Below, piece by piece: positions 8,793-17,281 of a stretch of 38,134 nucleotides of DNA. Made by a program: the position numbers and the translations under genes. The notes beneath the pieces were generated by a model. It saw only the letters and a program-made list of their open reading frames with translations, had not been told where the DNA came from and did no database searches. Location: the NCBI RefSeq assembly GCF_026168755.1, contig NZ_JAPFDR010000030.1, positions 1 to 38,134 on the forward strand, written 5' to 3'. Every line of letters begins with the position of its first letter. Positions within the stretch are counted from its first letter, which is position 1. The DNA comes from Clostridium sp. GTDB taxonomy: Bacteria; Bacillota; Clostridia; Clostridiales; Clostridiaceae.

Positions 8793-8957
8793 CTAGAAGA
8801 ATAAGAATAATAATGGCCATATTAACCAATTGTTACCAAAGCCACAATTATTAAATCCACAATTGCCAAAGCCGCAGTTATTAAAATTACCACAATTATT
8901 TCTACGACAATTATTTCTACAACAATTTCTGTTTATATTATTACAACATCTTCCCAT
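8793..8957 (-). CDS. 54-residue Cys/Asn/Gly-rich small protein with hydrophobic tail
   Basis: This short gene reads leftward from ATG (8957-8955) to TAG (8795-8793). A perfect AGGAGG lies 7 nt upstream on the same strand (8965-8970), which is good evidence that it is translated. The product has nine cysteines (residues 4, 5, 12, 13, 17, 22, 28, 33, 38) in about 40 residues, many Asn (often NN), repeats of the form NNCGFGN, and an aromatic/hydrophobic end WLIWPLLFLFF (44-54). I do not recognise a family. The composition resembles small coat- or spore-associated proteins of endospore formers, but that is inference; it could also be a small membrane-anchored metal-binding peptide. It lies alone in the 665-nt gap between two plus-strand genes. 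Confidence 0.7.
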   Translation of the reverse strand: MGRCCNNINRNCCRNNCRRNNCGNFNNCGFGNCGFNNCGFGNNWLIWPLLFLFF

Positions 8958-9016
8958 GAAATTTCCTCCTATAAATATGAAAACTTAATTCATATTCTGT
9001 TAAATTTGTTTTATAC

Positions 9017-9190
9017 TATAATATACTCAACATAAAAAATATAGTGCATAGTATTTATTTAAATTTATACAATATTTTAAAATTTACAGTTAGAAAGGTT
9101 AGTTATATGAAGGCTATAGAAGCGTGGTTTAGATAATAACTCTCTACGTATTGATTAAGTTACAATACATAGAGAGTTTTTCTTTTTTGT
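9017..9190 (+). ncRNA. Short terminated transcript with possible 9-residue leader peptide
   Basis: TATAAT (9017-9022) without a clear -35 box is followed, 110-170 nt later, by a strong terminator: AACTCTCTACGTATTG (9138-9153) pairs with CAATACATAGAGAGTT (9163-9178) with one mismatch and then a T-rich run. Just before the hairpin is a tiny reading frame, 9107-9136, encoding MKAIEAWFR, with GAAAGG about 9 nt upstream. It ends next to the stem, as in attenuators, but the downstream operon has its own promoter after the terminator, so it may be an independent small RNA or peptide gene. The purpose is unknown. With the preceding entry this accounts for the contents of the 8669-9333 gap; 8711-8792 shows nothing recognisable. 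Confidence 0.4.
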
Positions 9191-9237
9191 ATTTTTAAAA
9201 GAAAAGTTTAATATTGCGAAAAATATAAATAAAAATA

Positions 9238-9266
9238 TTGACAACATTCGTGTCCGTAGATAGAAT
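9238..9266 (+). promoter_or_regulatory. Sigma-A promoter of the Pot-like/deaminase operon
   Basis: TTGACA (9238-9243), a 17-bp spacer and TAGAAT (9261-9266) precede a leader of about 60 nt. The spacer contains GACA-ACATTCG-TGTC, a short inverted repeat over the -35 box and spacer that could be an operator. I do not see a purine riboswitch between promoter and gene. Confidence 0.7.
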
Positions 9267-9333
9267 AATAGGTAAATATGAATAATAAAATAAAAAAAAG
9301 TCGAATATATATTATTTAAGATGGAGGAAAAGA

Positions 9334-10164
9334 ATGAAAAGAAAAGGTCGTTATTTACTATTTATACCGTGTATAGTATTGGTAGCTTATTTTATGATAG
9401 TTCCATTAGTAGATATAATAATTCCTACTTTTACAAATACGAAAGATGGAATGTTTAGTGTGTATAAGGAGTTTTTTGCAGACTCATATATGATGTCTAT
9501 ATTTTTGAGAACGATCAAAATATCATTAATATCATCAGTAATTTGTATGATTATAGGGGTACCAGTATCTTATTATATATCAAGGGTATCTAAAAAGTTA
9601 AGGGGATTATTTATTGCATTAACAGTGTTCCCTATATTAACAAACTCAGTGGTGCGTTCATTTGCTTGGATGAGTATATTAGGGAAAAGTGGAATAATAA
9701 ATACTTTACTTATGAAGTTAAATATAATAAATGAACCATTATCTCTTTTATATACAGAAGGAGCAATTATAGTTGGTACTGTATATATATTCTTACCTTT
9801 AATGATTATTTCATTAGTAGGTGTTATGGAAAATATAGATAATGATTTATTAGAAGCAGCAGAAAGCCTAGGAGCAAATAAATTAAAGTCATTCTTTAAA
9901 GTTGTGTTTCCTTTAAGTTTACCAGGATTAATAGTTGGAACTGTTCTAGTATTTACAGGTTCTTTAACTGCATACACAACTCCACAATTATTAGGAGGAA
10001 ATAAAAATACAGTTTTAGCAACATTAATATATCAAAAAACTATGACATTAGGAGATTGGCAAGGTGCTGCAGTAGTAGCAACTATAATGATTGTAGTAAC
10101 TTTAATAGTGATAAAAGGAATCAATTTCCTAGCATCAAGATTAGATAAGAGAGGTGTTTCATAA
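9334..10164 (+). CDS. ABC transporter permease, PotB-like (polyamine/opine family)
   Basis: This 276-residue inner-membrane permease has about six hydrophobic helices and the ABC-contacting EAA loop near residues 170-190 (LLEAAESLGANKLKSFFKVVFPLSLPG). It resembles PotB-type subunits of the spermidine/putrescine family of importers. GGAGGAA lies upstream of the ATG. It is the first gene of an operon of permease, permease, ATPase and binding protein, followed by adenine deaminase and a second amidohydrolase. That context suggests the solute may be a purine or nucleoside-like compound rather than a polyamine; this is inference from gene order. Confidence 0.88.
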   Translation: MKRKGRYLLFIPCIVLVAYFMIVPLVDIIIPTFTNTKDGMFSVYKEFFADSYMMSIFLRTIKISLISSVICMIIGVPVSYYISRVSKKLRGLFIALTVFPILTNSVVRSFAWMSILGKSGIINTLLMKLNIINEPLSLLYTEGAIIVGTVYIFLPLMIISLVGVMENIDNDLLEAAESLGANKLKSFFKVVFPLSLPGLIVGTVLVFTGSLTAYTTPQLLGGNKNTVLATLIYQKTMTLGDWQGAAVVATIMIVVTLIVIKGINFLASRLDKRGVS

Positions 10165-10165
10165 G

Positions 10166-10948
10166 ATGAAAAAAAATAAAGTTTTAACAGTGTTTGTTAT
10201 ATTAACATATATATTCTTATTTGCACCATTAATTATTATTGCAATGACAAGTATAGGAACAGAAAATTATATAGCATTTCCACCAAAGGGATTTTCTTTA
10301 AAGTGGTTTATTACAGTTTTTGAATCACAATCATTTATAAAGAGTATGGGAACAAGCTTTGTAATATCTGGAATAGCTACATTAGCAGCATTAATAATAG
10401 GTATGCCAGCAGCTTATGGATTAAGTAGATTTAACTTTAAAGGAAAAGCTCTTGTTAAAAGCTTCTTCTTCTCACCATTAATAGTACCTGGGATAGTAGT
10501 AGGTTTTTCACTGTTCCAATTCTTATTGGTAAAATTAAATCTTTCAGTATATATGAGTTTATTTATTGGACATACATTAGTAGTTATTCCTTATATTATA
10601 AGAGTTGTAGGATCAAGCTTAGAAGGATTTGATTATTCTATAGAAGAAGCAGCTATGAGCTTAGGTTGTAAAAAGTCTTTAACATTCTTTAAAGTAGTAT
10701 TACCAAACATAACATCAGGGGTAATGGCAGCTTTTATGTTAGCATTTATAAATTCATTTAATAATGTTCCAGTATCTATGTTCTTAACTGGGCCAGGGGT
10801 AAGTACATTACCTATAACAATGATGAATTATGTTGAATATAATTATGATCCAACAGTATCAGCATTGTCAGTAATATTAATGATATTAACTATTGGAATT
10901 ATGTACATATTAGAAAAAACATTAGGTCTTAACAATTTTGCAGGATAA
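10166..10948 (+). CDS. ABC transporter permease, PotC-like
   Basis: Second membrane subunit (260 residues) of the same importer, with about six helices and the EAA loop IEEAAMSLGCKKSLTFFKVVLPNITSG. ATG 10166 lies 1 nt after the upstream stop and 9 nt from GAGGTG (10151-10156); an in-frame GTG at 10154 would overlap that site, so I reject it. Pairing of two different permeases (PotB- and PotC-like) is the usual arrangement of this family. Confidence 0.88.
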   Translation: MKKNKVLTVFVILTYIFLFAPLIIIAMTSIGTENYIAFPPKGFSLKWFITVFESQSFIKSMGTSFVISGIATLAALIIGMPAAYGLSRFNFKGKALVKSFFFSPLIVPGIVVGFSLFQFLLVKLNLSVYMSLFIGHTLVVIPYIIRVVGSSLEGFDYSIEEAAMSLGCKKSLTFFKVVLPNITSGVMAAFMLAFINSFNNVPVSMFLTGPGVSTLPITMMNYVEYNYDPTVSALSVILMILTIGIMYILEKTLGLNNFAG

Positions 10949-10984
10949 AGTTAGAACTAAATAATTAGTTGGAGGACAATAAAG

Positions 10985-12016
10985 ATGGATTTAATAAATT
11001 TACAAAATATAAATGTTTCATATGATAAGAAAAATAACATACTAGAAAATTTAAATTTAAAGGTTAAAAAAGGAGAATTAGTTTCTTTACTTGGACCAAG
11101 TGGTTGTGGAAAAACTACTACTTTAAGAGTTGTGGCAGGATTTATAGAACCAACAGCAGGTAAATTTTTATTAGGAGATAAAGATTATACAAAAATACCT
11201 GTACATAATAGAAATTTTGGGTTAGTGTTTCAAAGCTATGCCTTATTTCCACATTTAACTGTAGAAGAAAATGTGGCATTTGGATTAAAGATGAAAAAGA
11301 TGCCTAAAGAAGAGATAAAAACAAAAGTAGCAGAAATATTAGAAACAGTTGATATGAGTCATTTATCTAAGAGATATCCTAAGGAGTTATCTGGTGGACA
11401 AAGACAAAGAGTAGCTATAGCAAGAGCTTTAGTTATTGAGCCAAGTCTTTTACTTTTAGATGAGCCATTAAGTAATCTTGATGCTAAATTAAGATTAAAA
11501 ATGAGAGTTGAAATAAGAAAGCTTCAACAAAAACTAGGAATAACAACATTATTTGTTACTCATGACCAAGAAGAATGTTTTTCAATTTCTGATAGAGTAG
11601 CAGTACTTAATAAAGGAGTAATAGAGCAATTTGATACTCCAGAAAATATATATTCAAATCCAGCAACAGAGTTTGTTGCAAGATTTGTAGGATTCGAAAA
11701 TTTCTTTGAATTAAATAAGATATCTGAAGATACTTATGAAAATGAAAGTGGAATTAAATTAAAGGTTACAAGATCAAAGGAAAATTCTAAGGCTAAAGGA
11801 ACTATAAGACCAGATGATATAAAAATAGTTGAAGATGATTTAGAAAATACAGTAGAAGGTACTATAGAGATAAGAACTTTCTTAGGGAAAGCTTATCAAT
11901 ATGATGTGAAAACAGCTATGGGTAACATTATTGTAAATAGTGAAAATACTGTTGTATACGAAAAAGGTGACAAAATAAAACTTCAATTACCATCAAACAA
12001 AATTGTAATATTATAA
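10985..12016 (+). CDS. ABC transporter ATP-binding protein, PotA-like
   Basis: Cytoplasmic ATPase of the importer (343 residues). Walker A GPSGCGKT is at 37-44, the Q-loop at Q83 (VFQSYALFPH), the signature LSGGQRQR at 135-142, Walker B LLLLDEP at 155-161, and the H-loop in LFVTHDQEE. Residues from about 240 onward form a C-terminal TOBE-type domain (TIRPDDIKIVEDD), usual for PotA/MalK-type ATPases. GGAGG lies before the ATG. It is the third gene in the operon, 36 nt after the second permease. Confidence 0.93.
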   Translation: MDLINLQNINVSYDKKNNILENLNLKVKKGELVSLLGPSGCGKTTTLRVVAGFIEPTAGKFLLGDKDYTKIPVHNRNFGLVFQSYALFPHLTVEENVAFGLKMKKMPKEEIKTKVAEILETVDMSHLSKRYPKELSGGQRQRVAIARALVIEPSLLLLDEPLSNLDAKLRLKMRVEIRKLQQKLGITTLFVTHDQEECFSISDRVAVLNKGVIEQFDTPENIYSNPATEFVARFVGFENFFELNKISEDTYENESGIKLKVTRSKENSKAKGTIRPDDIKIVEDDLENTVEGTIEIRTFLGKAYQYDVKTAMGNIIVNSENTVVYEKGDKIKLQLPSNKIVIL

Positions 12017-12042
12017 AAATATTTATATTAAGGAGTTTACTT

Positions 12043-13089
12043 ATGAAAAAGAGAATTTTATCAGTATTATTAGCAGGAGTTCTATCTGCAACAGCATTAG
12101 TAGGATGTGGAAGTGCAGAAGGGGAATCATCAAATAAAAAACTTGTAATTTCAACTTGGGGATTAAATGAAGATGTTTTAAAAGAGACAGTATTTAAACC
12201 TTTTGAAGAAGAATATGGAGTAGAAATTGTTTTAGAAGTAGGAAATAATTCTGAGAGATTAACTAAAATGAAAAACAATCCAAACTCTCAAATAGATATA
12301 ACTTATTTAGCAGAATCTTTTGCAGAACAAGGAATAGAGGCTGGAATATTTGAAGAGTTAGATTATTCAAAGATTCCTAATGCTGAAAAGCTTAATAGTA
12401 AAGCACAAACTACTGTGGAAAGAGGATTTGGTCCAGCTTATACATTAAATAGTATTGGAATAGTTGTAGATCCATCTGCAGGAATAGAGATTAATTCATG
12501 GGAAGATTTATGGAAATCTGAATTAGCTAATAAAATAGCTATTCCAGATATAACAACTACTAATGGACCTGCAATAGTTGAAATAGCTGCGGAAAAAGCT
12601 GGTGTTGATGTACAAACAGACAATGGAGAAGCTGCATTTAAGGAATTAGAAGCCTTAAAAACTAATATTGTTAAAACTTATAGTAAGTCTTCAGATTTAG
12701 CTAATATGTTTGCAAGTGGTGAAATAGTAGCAGCAGTAGCAGCAGATTTCGCTTATGGAAATATTGCAAAAGCAAAACCAGAAGTAACTTATGTAGTGCC
12801 AGAATCAGGAACTTACTTAAACTTCAATACAATTAATATAAACAAAAATTCACAAAACAAAGATTTAGCTTATGAATTTATTAACTATGCATTAAGTGAA
12901 GAAGTTCAAGAAAGAACAGCTAAGGCTTTAAGTGAATCACCAGTTAATACTGAAGTTCAATTATCAGAAGAAGAAACTACAAATTTAACATATGGTTCAG
13001 TAGTTGATAATGCTAAAACAATTGATTTTAAATTTGTTAATACATTAATGGATGAATGGGTTAATACTTGGAATAGAATAATGAACTAG
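12043..13089 (+). CDS. Lipoprotein solute-binding protein of the Pot-like importer
   Basis: Extracellular solute-binding lipoprotein of 348 residues. The lipobox LVGC places the lipidated cysteine at residue 22 after a classical signal (MKKRILSVLLAGVLSATAL). The mature part reads like the PotD/SBP family 1 and 8 proteins (KLVISTWGLNEDVLKE at the start, EFINYALSEEVQERTA near the end). Family members bind spermidine, putrescine, iron, sulfate or other small solutes, so the substrate cannot be read from the sequence. It lies 27 nt after the ATPase and 16 nt before adenine deaminase. Confidence 0.88.
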   Translation: MKKRILSVLLAGVLSATALVGCGSAEGESSNKKLVISTWGLNEDVLKETVFKPFEEEYGVEIVLEVGNNSERLTKMKNNPNSQIDITYLAESFAEQGIEAGIFEELDYSKIPNAEKLNSKAQTTVERGFGPAYTLNSIGIVVDPSAGIEINSWEDLWKSELANKIAIPDITTTNGPAIVEIAAEKAGVDVQTDNGEAAFKELEALKTNIVKTYSKSSDLANMFASGEIVAAVAADFAYGNIAKAKPEVTYVVPESGTYLNFNTININKNSQNKDLAYEFINYALSEEVQERTAKALSESPVNTEVQLSEEETTNLTYGSVVDNAKTIDFKFVNTLMDEWVNTWNRIMN

Positions 13090-13105
13090 TATTATAGGTA
13101 TAAAA

Positions 13106-14812
13106 ATGGAAGTACAATTAATTATTAAAAACTTACAAGTATATAACAGTTATTTTAAGAAGTTTATACAAGGTGACGTTGTAATAAATGATGGGAAATT
13201 TATTCATATAGGAAATAATTATGAGGATAGATTAACCTCTAAAAATATTATAGACGGAAATAATAAGTACATGATTCCAGGGTTAATAGACATACATATG
13301 CATATAGAAAGCTCAATGACAATTCCAAGTGAGTTTTCTAAAGCAGCAATAAAGCAGGGGGTCACTACAGTTGTAGCTGACCCTCATGAAATTGCAAATG
13401 TTTTTGGGATTGAAGGAATAAAGGAATTTATTAAGTCTAAAGAAAAGCTTGATATTTTTTATGGTATACCAAGTTCTGTACCTTCAACTAGTAATCATTT
13501 AGAAACTACTGGGGGAGAAATAACTGTTAATGAAGTAAAAGAATTATTATCTTATGAAAATATACTTTGTCTTGGGGAAGTAATGAACTTTAAAGACTTA
13601 ATAGAAGATGAAAATTCAGCTATAAATAATATTATTAATGTTAGTAAAGATAAGAAAATTCCATTGGAAGGACATTGTCCTAAAATAGATGGAGTTGACT
13701 TATCATTTTATATTTACAGAGGTGTTGATGGCGATCATACACAACAGTCAGTAGCCTCTCTTGAAGAAAAAATCAGAAATGGCATGTTTATTGAAATGCA
13801 ACATAAATCAATGACTACAGAAAATATTAAATTTTTAGTAGAAAATAATTTATATGAACATTTTGCTTTAGCTACAGATGATGTTATGGCTGATAAATTA
13901 ACTAAAGGACACCTTAATGAATTAGTAAAAGAAGCTGTAAATTTAGGTATGTCTATAGAGAATGCAATATATGTAGCTACTTATACTCCTGCTAAAAGAA
14001 TGAGGCTTTTTGATAGAGGAACAATAGCTCCAGGAAAAATAGCAGATTTTATTTTACTTGATGATATAAAAAACTTTGATATTTATGAAGTGTATAAAAA
14101 TGGAGAAGTTGTATTTAATAGATTTAACGGCTTAAAAGAAAAGTATTTTATGAAAAAAAGTAATTTTGATAAAAAATTTTATAATAGCATAAAGTTAAAT
14201 CAAATTACTAAGGAGAATTTATTAGTTAAGGTACCACAAAAATATAATAATAAAGTTACTTGTAGAACTATGAATGTTATGAAGAATACTACCTTTACTG
14301 AAGAAGGGGAAGTTTCTTTGGATGTAGTAGATAATCTTTTAAAATGGGAAAATAGTAATTGTGATTTAATTGCTGTTTTTGAGAGATACGGAAAAAATAA
14401 TAATGTAGCTTTTGGATTAGTGCAAGGAGAGATTATTAAAGAAGGAGCAGTAGCTACAACTTGGGCTCATGATCATCATAATGTTATGGTTATGGGAAGA
14501 AATGTTGAGGATATGGTTTTAGCTGTTAACAGTTTAATAGACTTTAATGGAGGATATATTGTTGTAAAGGATAATAATGTATTAGCAAAATTAGAGTTAC
14601 CTATAGGTGGAATAGTTAGTGATGAACCAATTGAAGTTGTAGGAGAAAAATTAGGTAAAGTTAGAAGTGCTATGAAAGAATTAGGTTATAATCATATGAA
14701 TGAAATAATGTCATTTAGCACCTTATCTTTGCCAGTAAGTCCAGCTATAAAAATTACAGATAAAGGACTTATTGATGTTAAAAAGTGTAAAGTGGTATCA
14801 CTATTTAAATAA
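13106..14812 (+). CDS. ade: Adenine deaminase
   Basis: Amidohydrolase-superfamily enzyme that deaminates adenine to hypoxanthine and ammonia. The metal motif HMHIESS is at 64-70, the conserved VADPHEIANVFG and ALATDDVMAD follow, and the C-terminal domain shows WAHDHHNVMVMG and the LPIGGIVSDEP segment specific to bacterial Ade/AdeC. The length of 568 residues is normal. The upstream Shine-Dalgarno sequence is weak (ATAGG), suggesting translation coupled to the binding-protein gene 16 nt upstream. Together with the transporter it suggests uptake and deamination of a purine for salvage or as a nitrogen source. Confidence 0.94.
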   Translation: MEVQLIIKNLQVYNSYFKKFIQGDVVINDGKFIHIGNNYEDRLTSKNIIDGNNKYMIPGLIDIHMHIESSMTIPSEFSKAAIKQGVTTVVADPHEIANVFGIEGIKEFIKSKEKLDIFYGIPSSVPSTSNHLETTGGEITVNEVKELLSYENILCLGEVMNFKDLIEDENSAINNIINVSKDKKIPLEGHCPKIDGVDLSFYIYRGVDGDHTQQSVASLEEKIRNGMFIEMQHKSMTTENIKFLVENNLYEHFALATDDVMADKLTKGHLNELVKEAVNLGMSIENAIYVATYTPAKRMRLFDRGTIAPGKIADFILLDDIKNFDIYEVYKNGEVVFNRFNGLKEKYFMKKSNFDKKFYNSIKLNQITKENLLVKVPQKYNNKVTCRTMNVMKNTTFTEEGEVSLDVVDNLLKWENSNCDLIAVFERYGKNNNVAFGLVQGEIIKEGAVATTWAHDHHNVMVMGRNVEDMVLAVNSLIDFNGGYIVVKDNNVLAKLELPIGGIVSDEPIEVVGEKLGKVRSAMKELGYNHMNEIMSFSTLSLPVSPAIKITDKGLIDVKKCKVVSLFK

Positions 14813-14845
14813 GTAAAAGACTATGTATGTGCATAGTCTTTTACT
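14812..14845. repeat. Perfect 14-bp intercistronic hairpin between ade and the amidohydrolase gene
   Basis: AGTAAAAGACTATG (14812-14825) and CATAGTCTTTTACT (14832-14845) are exact inverted repeats with a 6-nt loop (TATGTG). The left arm starts in the ade stop codon. No T run follows, so it is not a standard terminator; it may set mRNA processing or the ratio of the two flanking cistrons. Confidence 0.8.
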
Positions 14846-14864
14846 GCAGGTTGGAGGATTTAAA

Positions 14865-16199
14865 ATGAAAAAGAAGATTACTATAGTTGAAAATGCTACA
14901 GTTATTACTATGAATGAAAATAGAGATATCATAGAAAATGGAGTAGTAGTGTTTGAAGAAAACAAAATAATTTATGTTGGTGATAATAAGGGAAAAGAGA
15001 ATTTTATAAATAAAGATAATTATGAAGTTGAGATTATAGATGGTGAAGAAGGAATATTAATGCCTGGAATGATAAATTGTCATACTCATGCATCAATGGT
15101 TCCTTTTAGAAGTTTAGCTGATGATTATAAAGATAGATTAAAGAGATATTTATTTCCTTTAGAACAAAAATTAGTTGATGAAAATTTAACTTATGTTGGA
15201 GCTAAATATGCTATAGCAGAAATGTTATTAGGTGGTGTAACTACTTTTTGTGATATGTATTATTTTGAAGATGAAGTTGCTAAGGCTTCTAAAGAACTTA
15301 ATATGAGAGGAATATTATGTGAAACAATAGTGAATTTTTCAGCACCTGATGCTAAGGAGCCTTTTGGAGGATTAGATTATTCAAGAAAGTTTATTGAAAA
15401 GTGGAAAAATGATAGTCTTATAATTCCTGGAATAGCACCACATGCACCTTATACTAATAGTGATGAATCATTAAAAGAGGCTTATGAAATAAGTAAAAAA
15501 TATAATGTTCCAATGACAATGCATGTTGCTGAAATGGACTATGAGTTTAAAGAGTGTATGGAAAAATACAATATGACACCTGTTCAATATTTAAATAAAT
15601 TAGGTATACTAGATTCTAACTTTATATCAGCTCATACGGTATTAGTAAATGATGATGATATAAAAATATTAAAAGATAAGGGTGTAGGGGTATCTCATAA
15701 TATAGGAGCTAATGCAAAAGGTGCAAAAGGAGTTGCGCCTATAATAAAGATGAAAGAAGAAGGAATTAATATAGGTCTTGGTACTGATGGGCCTATGAGT
15801 GGGAATACTTTAGATATAATTGGACAAATGGTTCAAGTAGGAAAGATTCATAAATTATTTAATAATGATAGAACAATATTACCATCAATGGATTTGGTTG
15901 AAATGGCAACTATAGGTGGAGCAAAGGTATTAGGATTAGATAAAGAAGTAGGAACAATTGAAGTTGGAAAGAAATCTGATTTGGTTTTAATAGAAACTAA
16001 ATCTGTGAATATGCAACCAATATATGATTATTATGCAGCTATAGTTTATTCCGCAAATGCTAGTAATATTGATACAGTAATTGTTGATGGAAAGGTAGTT
16101 GTTAAAAATAAAAAATTAATAACTGGTGACTTTACTGAAATTAGAAATAATCTATTGGGATTAAAAGATAAGATAAATAAAATTGTAAAAGAACTATAA
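14865..16199 (+). CDS. Amidohydrolase, MtaD/SAH-deaminase-like
   Basis: A 444-residue metal-dependent amidohydrolase with motifs in family order: CHTHAS (metal HxH), ITP-like APHAPYT, MHVAE, SAHTV and LGTDGPMSG. This places it near 5-methylthioadenosine/S-adenosylhomocysteine deaminases and guanine- or pterin-type deaminases. It reads VSHNIGANAKGAKG where typical MtaD proteins have a VSHCPxSN-like segment, so the exact substrate is open. ATG 14865 follows TGGAGGA by 7 nt; the earlier in-frame ATG at 14823 lies inside a hairpin and has no ribosome site. As the last gene of a transporter/adenine deaminase operon, it probably deaminates a purine-related compound. Confidence 0.8.
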   Translation: MKKKITIVENATVITMNENRDIIENGVVVFEENKIIYVGDNKGKENFINKDNYEVEIIDGEEGILMPGMINCHTHASMVPFRSLADDYKDRLKRYLFPLEQKLVDENLTYVGAKYAIAEMLLGGVTTFCDMYYFEDEVAKASKELNMRGILCETIVNFSAPDAKEPFGGLDYSRKFIEKWKNDSLIIPGIAPHAPYTNSDESLKEAYEISKKYNVPMTMHVAEMDYEFKECMEKYNMTPVQYLNKLGILDSNFISAHTVLVNDDDIKILKDKGVGVSHNIGANAKGAKGVAPIIKMKEEGINIGLGTDGPMSGNTLDIIGQMVQVGKIHKLFNNDRTILPSMDLVEMATIGGAKVLGLDKEVGTIEVGKKSDLVLIETKSVNMQPIYDYYAAIVYSANASNIDTVIVDGKVVVKNKKLITGDFTEIRNNLLGLKDKINKIVKEL

Positions 16200-16230
16200 T
16201 TTTATAAAATAATTTAATAATGAAGTTATA

Positions 16231-16274
16231 AAATGCCTATCAAGTACTATAGTGTTTTGATAGGTATTTTAATA
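16231..16274 (+). terminator. Terminator at end of the Pot-like/deaminase operon
   Basis: AAATGCCTATCAA (16231-16243) pairs imperfectly with TTGATAGGTATTT (16257-16269), then T-rich sequence. The rest of the gap up to 16453 contains an isolated AAGGAG (16305-16310) with no usable start after it, and nothing else recognisable. Confidence 0.75.
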
Positions 16275-16453
16275 TTTATAAATATAATAAAAAAGAATAA
16301 GTATAAGGAGTTATTATAGATATAATTAAAAAAAATAATAATTCATACTATATTTATCTACTTTAAAAATTTTGAAAAAGTATTATAATGAATATAGGTA
16401 ATAATTATTATTAAATAAAAATTAAAATTAATAATAGAGATAGAGGAATTTTT

Positions 16454-17269
16454 ATGGATGAAGCAAAAGTAATTGAAATGATAAAGATAAATCCAATTGT
16501 CATAAAAAATATAAGTAGTCCTACAGATGAAATGAAAAAAATAGCTATAGAAAAAGATGGGCTTTTATTAAGATATATAAAAAATCCAACTATAGAAATG
16601 CAAGAGTTAGCTATGAAAAGTAATCCTAGAGCTATTGAGTTTATAGATAATCCTACAGAAGAAATGATGATAGAGGCTATAAAGAATGGATGGAGTAATT
16701 TAAATTATATTAAAAATCCTAGTAATGAAGTAATTAAATTAGCTATAGAGCAAAGGGGATGGGCTATTAGATATGCTAAAAATCCTAATGAAGAATTACA
16801 ATTATTAGCTGTGAGAAAAGATTATGATTCAATTAAATATATTAAAGAACCTTATGAAAGTGTACAGGAAGAAGCTGTAAATATAGGTTATGATGCATTA
16901 AGATATATTAATACGCCATGCTATAAAGCTGAAGTTGCAGCCATTAAGAATAATGAAGCAGCTGTAAAGTTTATAAATAATTTAGATAAAGATAAGTTAT
17001 TAAGCTTTTTAAAGGCTAATATTTTAGTAATTAGGTATGTTACTAAAAGTATGTTAAATGAAATATCTCAAGATGAAATAAAAGATGTATTAATAGAAGT
17101 ATTATCAAAAGATGATGTAGAAGAAAAGTATGTGAGAGATTTCTTAAACTGTAGCATTATTGATAAAGAAAGTGATGTTATAGCTATTGATAAGATTATG
17201 TTTATTTATAAATATGGAAGCAAAAAGGCAAAAAGAATTGCTGTGGATGAAAAACTAAAGATGATGTAG
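16454..17269 (+). CDS. Helical-repeat protein (DUF4116-like), unknown function
   Basis: A 271-residue protein whose first about 175 residues are made of seven or so repeats of 22-23 residues with the pattern NPTxEMxxxAIxxxxxAIxYIK (start points near residues 22, 45, 67, 89, 112, 135 and 157). The rhythm resembles the DUF4116 repeat of bacterial and viral proteins, and should form a helical solenoid for protein binding; the family match is my reading, not a search result. Residues 180-271 are non-repetitive and helical. There is no signal peptide. GAGGAA precedes the ATG. It is 12 nt upstream of a MoxR-type ATPase gene, which is itself 3 nt upstream of a VWA gene, so it is probably the third partner of that pair, perhaps a target adaptor. 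Confidence 0.8.
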   Translation: MDEAKVIEMIKINPIVIKNISSPTDEMKKIAIEKDGLLLRYIKNPTIEMQELAMKSNPRAIEFIDNPTEEMMIEAIKNGWSNLNYIKNPSNEVIKLAIEQRGWAIRYAKNPNEELQLLAVRKDYDSIKYIKEPYESVQEEAVNIGYDALRYINTPCYKAEVAAIKNNEAAVKFINNLDKDKLLSFLKANILVIRYVTKSMLNEISQDEIKDVLIEVLSKDDVEEKYVRDFLNCSIIDKESDVIAIDKIMFIYKYGSKKAKRIAVDEKLKMM

Positions 17270-17281
17270 GGGGAAGATGAA

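Noticed and set aside
9267..9333. Purine riboswitch before the Pot-like operon
   Set aside because: The leader is only about 60 nt and lacks the conserved loop and junction sequences.
9573..9977. 134-codon open frame on the minus strand
   Set aside because: It lies inside the PotB-like permease gene, has no ribosome site, and its translation resembles no known protein.
16305..16370. AAGGAG site after the amidohydrolase operon
   Set aside because: No ATG, GTG or TTG start follows at a suitable distance; only a short AT-rich frame from ATA.
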